In this document: positions 62,826-64,000 of the stretch, in pieces | How positions within the stretch are numbered: position 1 is the stretch's first letter | Layout: every line of letters starts with the position of its first letter | Source of the DNA: an uncultured Eggerthellaceae bacterium | GTDB taxonomy: Bacteria; Actinomycetota; Coriobacteriia; Coriobacteriales; Eggerthellaceae | NCBI GenBank assembly: GCA_946618265.1 | Contig: CAMOLA010000003.1 | Span: forward strand, 1-64,000 | DNA: 64,000 nucleotides | Direction: 5' to 3' | Program-made: the position numbers and the translations under genes | The notes under the pieces: generated by a model | Seen by the model: the letters and a program-made list of their open reading frames with translations, nothing else | What the model was told of the DNA's origin: nothing | Databases searched by the model: none

Positions 62826-63269
62826 ATGGGATGTTACGAACGCGAACAAGCGGCGATTGCGGAGGGCACGGGGCAGCGTGGCGATGCGGCGCGCGCGTAC
62901 TTCGCCGAGGTCGACGCGCAGACGAGCGAGGAGGCGTCTTGCCTGACCCATCGGCCCGACTATACCAAAACGCTGTTCGCGCCCGAGCACGACGATATCT
63001 ACCGCGAATTCTGCCGCTATATCGACCAGCCCGAGCCGCGCTACTTCGATACGGTCGAGGATCCGATGTGCATCGAAGGATGGACGGCGCCCGAGATCTA
63101 TCGCACCATGATCGCGTCGAATCCGCGCATCGTCGCGCTCGACGGGGGTGCCATCTACAGCATGCTCGTCCGCCTGCGCACCGAGCCCGAGCTGGCGAAG
63201 AAGGTGCTCGACTTCAAGCCGACGTGCTATCAGAACGGCTGCGGCAACACGTACAGGCCATCCGAATAG
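62826..63269 (+). CDS. Conserved-looking hypothetical protein
   Basis: Protein of 147 aa, acidic, no signal or membrane segment. A few phrases are distinctive (MGCYEREQAAIAEGTG, LTHRPDYTKTLFAPEHDD, CYQNGCGNTYRPSE), and it has four to five Cys residues, two of them near the C-terminus. I recognise no family. The start ATG 62826 follows GAAAGGGG. It lies 60 bases after addA and may be the last gene of its operon. The codon bias matches its neighbours. Confidence 0.65.
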   Translation: MGCYEREQAAIAEGTGQRGDAARAYFAEVDAQTSEEASCLTHRPDYTKTLFAPEHDDIYREFCRYIDQPEPRYFDTVEDPMCIEGWTAPEIYRTMIASNPRIVALDGGAIYSMLVRLRTEPELAKKVLDFKPTCYQNGCGNTYRPSE

Positions 63270-63298
63270 CCCGGGGGCCCTTGATCGCTTATCACTAC

Positions 63299-63327
63299 TG
63301 ACCGAAGGGGAGTCTCCCTTTCGGTCA
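63299..63327. repeat. Family F palindrome (29 bp)
   Basis: Arms TGACCGAAGGGGAG and its complement, with one mismatch and a central T. It lies between the hypothetical gene and the DMT transporter. The rest of the 110-base gap shows nothing else. Confidence 0.88.
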
Positions 63328-63378
63328 GTAGCCATGGTGCTCCCCTTCGCACGTCGAGTGGTGGGAAAGCGCGTCTTC

Positions 63379-64000
63379 CTATCGTGACCTGTTCTTCATC
63401 AGGGGCTCGATGCTGACGACGGCGACGCTCGCGATGATGAGTATCGATCCGATGGTTTGCTGCGTCGTGAGGACTTCTCCCAGGATGATGAACGCGAGCG
63501 CCAACGTGAACGGCGTTTCGCTGATGCTGATGAGCGCAGCCTTCGTGCCGCCGATGCGCTTGATGGCCTCGATGTAGATGACGACGGGCAGTATCGTGCT
63601 CAAGAGTCCCATTCCGCATGCGAGCGCCACCTGGTTAGCGTCGAGCTCGAGCAGCGTGGGCACCGAGGGCGCGAATACGACGCATGACGCCGCGAGCCCG
63701 ATCAGCGCTATGGTGAACGTGGAGGTCAGGGGGCTCTCATCGCGGCCGAGCCTTTGGATGAGCACCGTGTAAATCGCAAAGCACACGCACGATATGATTC
63801 CGTACGCTATGCCCAGCGCGTCGAGCACGATGCCTCCTGCAACCATGCCCGAAACGAGCACGAGCCCCGCAAAGGCCAGGATGAGGGCAATCGCGATCGC
63901 CGCGGAGAAACGCTCCTTGAACACGACCACGTTGATGACGGCCACGACCGCAGGGAACGTGTAGAAGATGACCGTCGTCATGCCCGCCGTCAGGTGCTCG
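63379..64000 (-). CDS. EamA/DMT-family transporter, 5'-truncated by window edge
   Basis: Membrane transporter of the drug/metabolite superfamily; 207 C-terminal residues are visible and the frame runs off the right end of the window. It shows about seven hydrophobic segments, with the second EamA repeat visible (ALGIAYGIISCVCFAIYTVL to TQQTIGSILIIASVAVVS). Motifs AAALI-type and SETPFTLALAFIILGEVL are family-typical. The substrate is not predictable. An in-frame ATG at 63981 exists, but upstream residues EHLTAG before MTTVIFYTFPAVVAV match the middle of the family, so it is not the start. Confidence 0.88.
   Translation of the reverse strand, partial: EHLTAGMTTVIFYTFPAVVAVINVVVFKERFSAAIAIALILAFAGLVLVSGMVAGGIVLDALGIAYGIISCVCFAIYTVLIQRLGRDESPLTSTFTIALIGLAASCVVFAPSVPTLLELDANQVALACGMGLLSTILPVVIYIEAIKRIGGTKAALISISETPFTLALAFIILGEVLTTQQTIGSILIIASVAVVSIEPLMKNRSR

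Overview
The window is about 64 kb of GC-rich bacterial chromosome. It has short gene gaps, strong GGAGG-type ribosome binding sites and a gut-actinobacterial gene repertoire: M16C peptidase, non-secreted BspA-type LRR protein, LPxTG giants with SpaA/InlB-type domains, lipoproteins with YARHG or transglutaminase domains, and AddAB-type recombination. This points to Coriobacteriia, most likely Eggerthellaceae. That placement is inferred from gene style and not from a marker gene. No rRNA, tRNA or CRISPR array was seen.

Layout. 0-9 kb is housekeeping and metabolism: the 3' part of valS, a D-2-hydroxyacid dehydrogenase, a solute-binding lipoprotein behind a long structured leader, an M16C zinc peptidase and a LysR regulator. 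9-17 kb holds a three-gene unit of cytoplasmic LRR protein, metallopeptidase-like/VWA protein and MoxR-type AAA+ ATPase, followed by a membrane protein with a long Pro/Gln-rich tail. 17-22 kb has a PTS-EIIC-like permease, two large hairpin (MITE-like) elements and ruvC-ruvA-ruvB with a different palindrome in each gap. 22-44 kb is an adhesin island: three giant paralogous LPxTG proteins (2391, 2003 and 1875 aa) plus a smaller secreted protein. The giants share GC-rich 5' and 3' ends but carry different AT-richer centres. 44-46 kb is a defence/stress patch with an ART-like DUF3990 protein plus HTH partner, and VapBC with a palindromic operator. 46-55 kb has a radical SAM enzyme, an NSS symporter, an ADP-ribosylglycohydrolase, a small exported protein, two lipoproteins, a cold-shock protein and a YbjN-like protein. 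55-64 kb holds an AddB-like/AddA nuclease-helicase pair, a hypothetical protein and the start of a DMT transporter that runs off the right edge.

The most striking unexplained structure is a set of short perfect palindromes scattered in the intergenic spaces. Several sequence families share one design, with odd length, a single central A/T and often a GGGAC-W-GTCCC core. They frequently abut stop codons and sit between the genes of operons. The most interesting gene-level observations are the constant-end/variable-centre adhesin paralogues, with a conserved C-terminal tail beyond the sorting signal and an N-terminal His/Cys repeat, and the LRR-VWA-MoxR unit.
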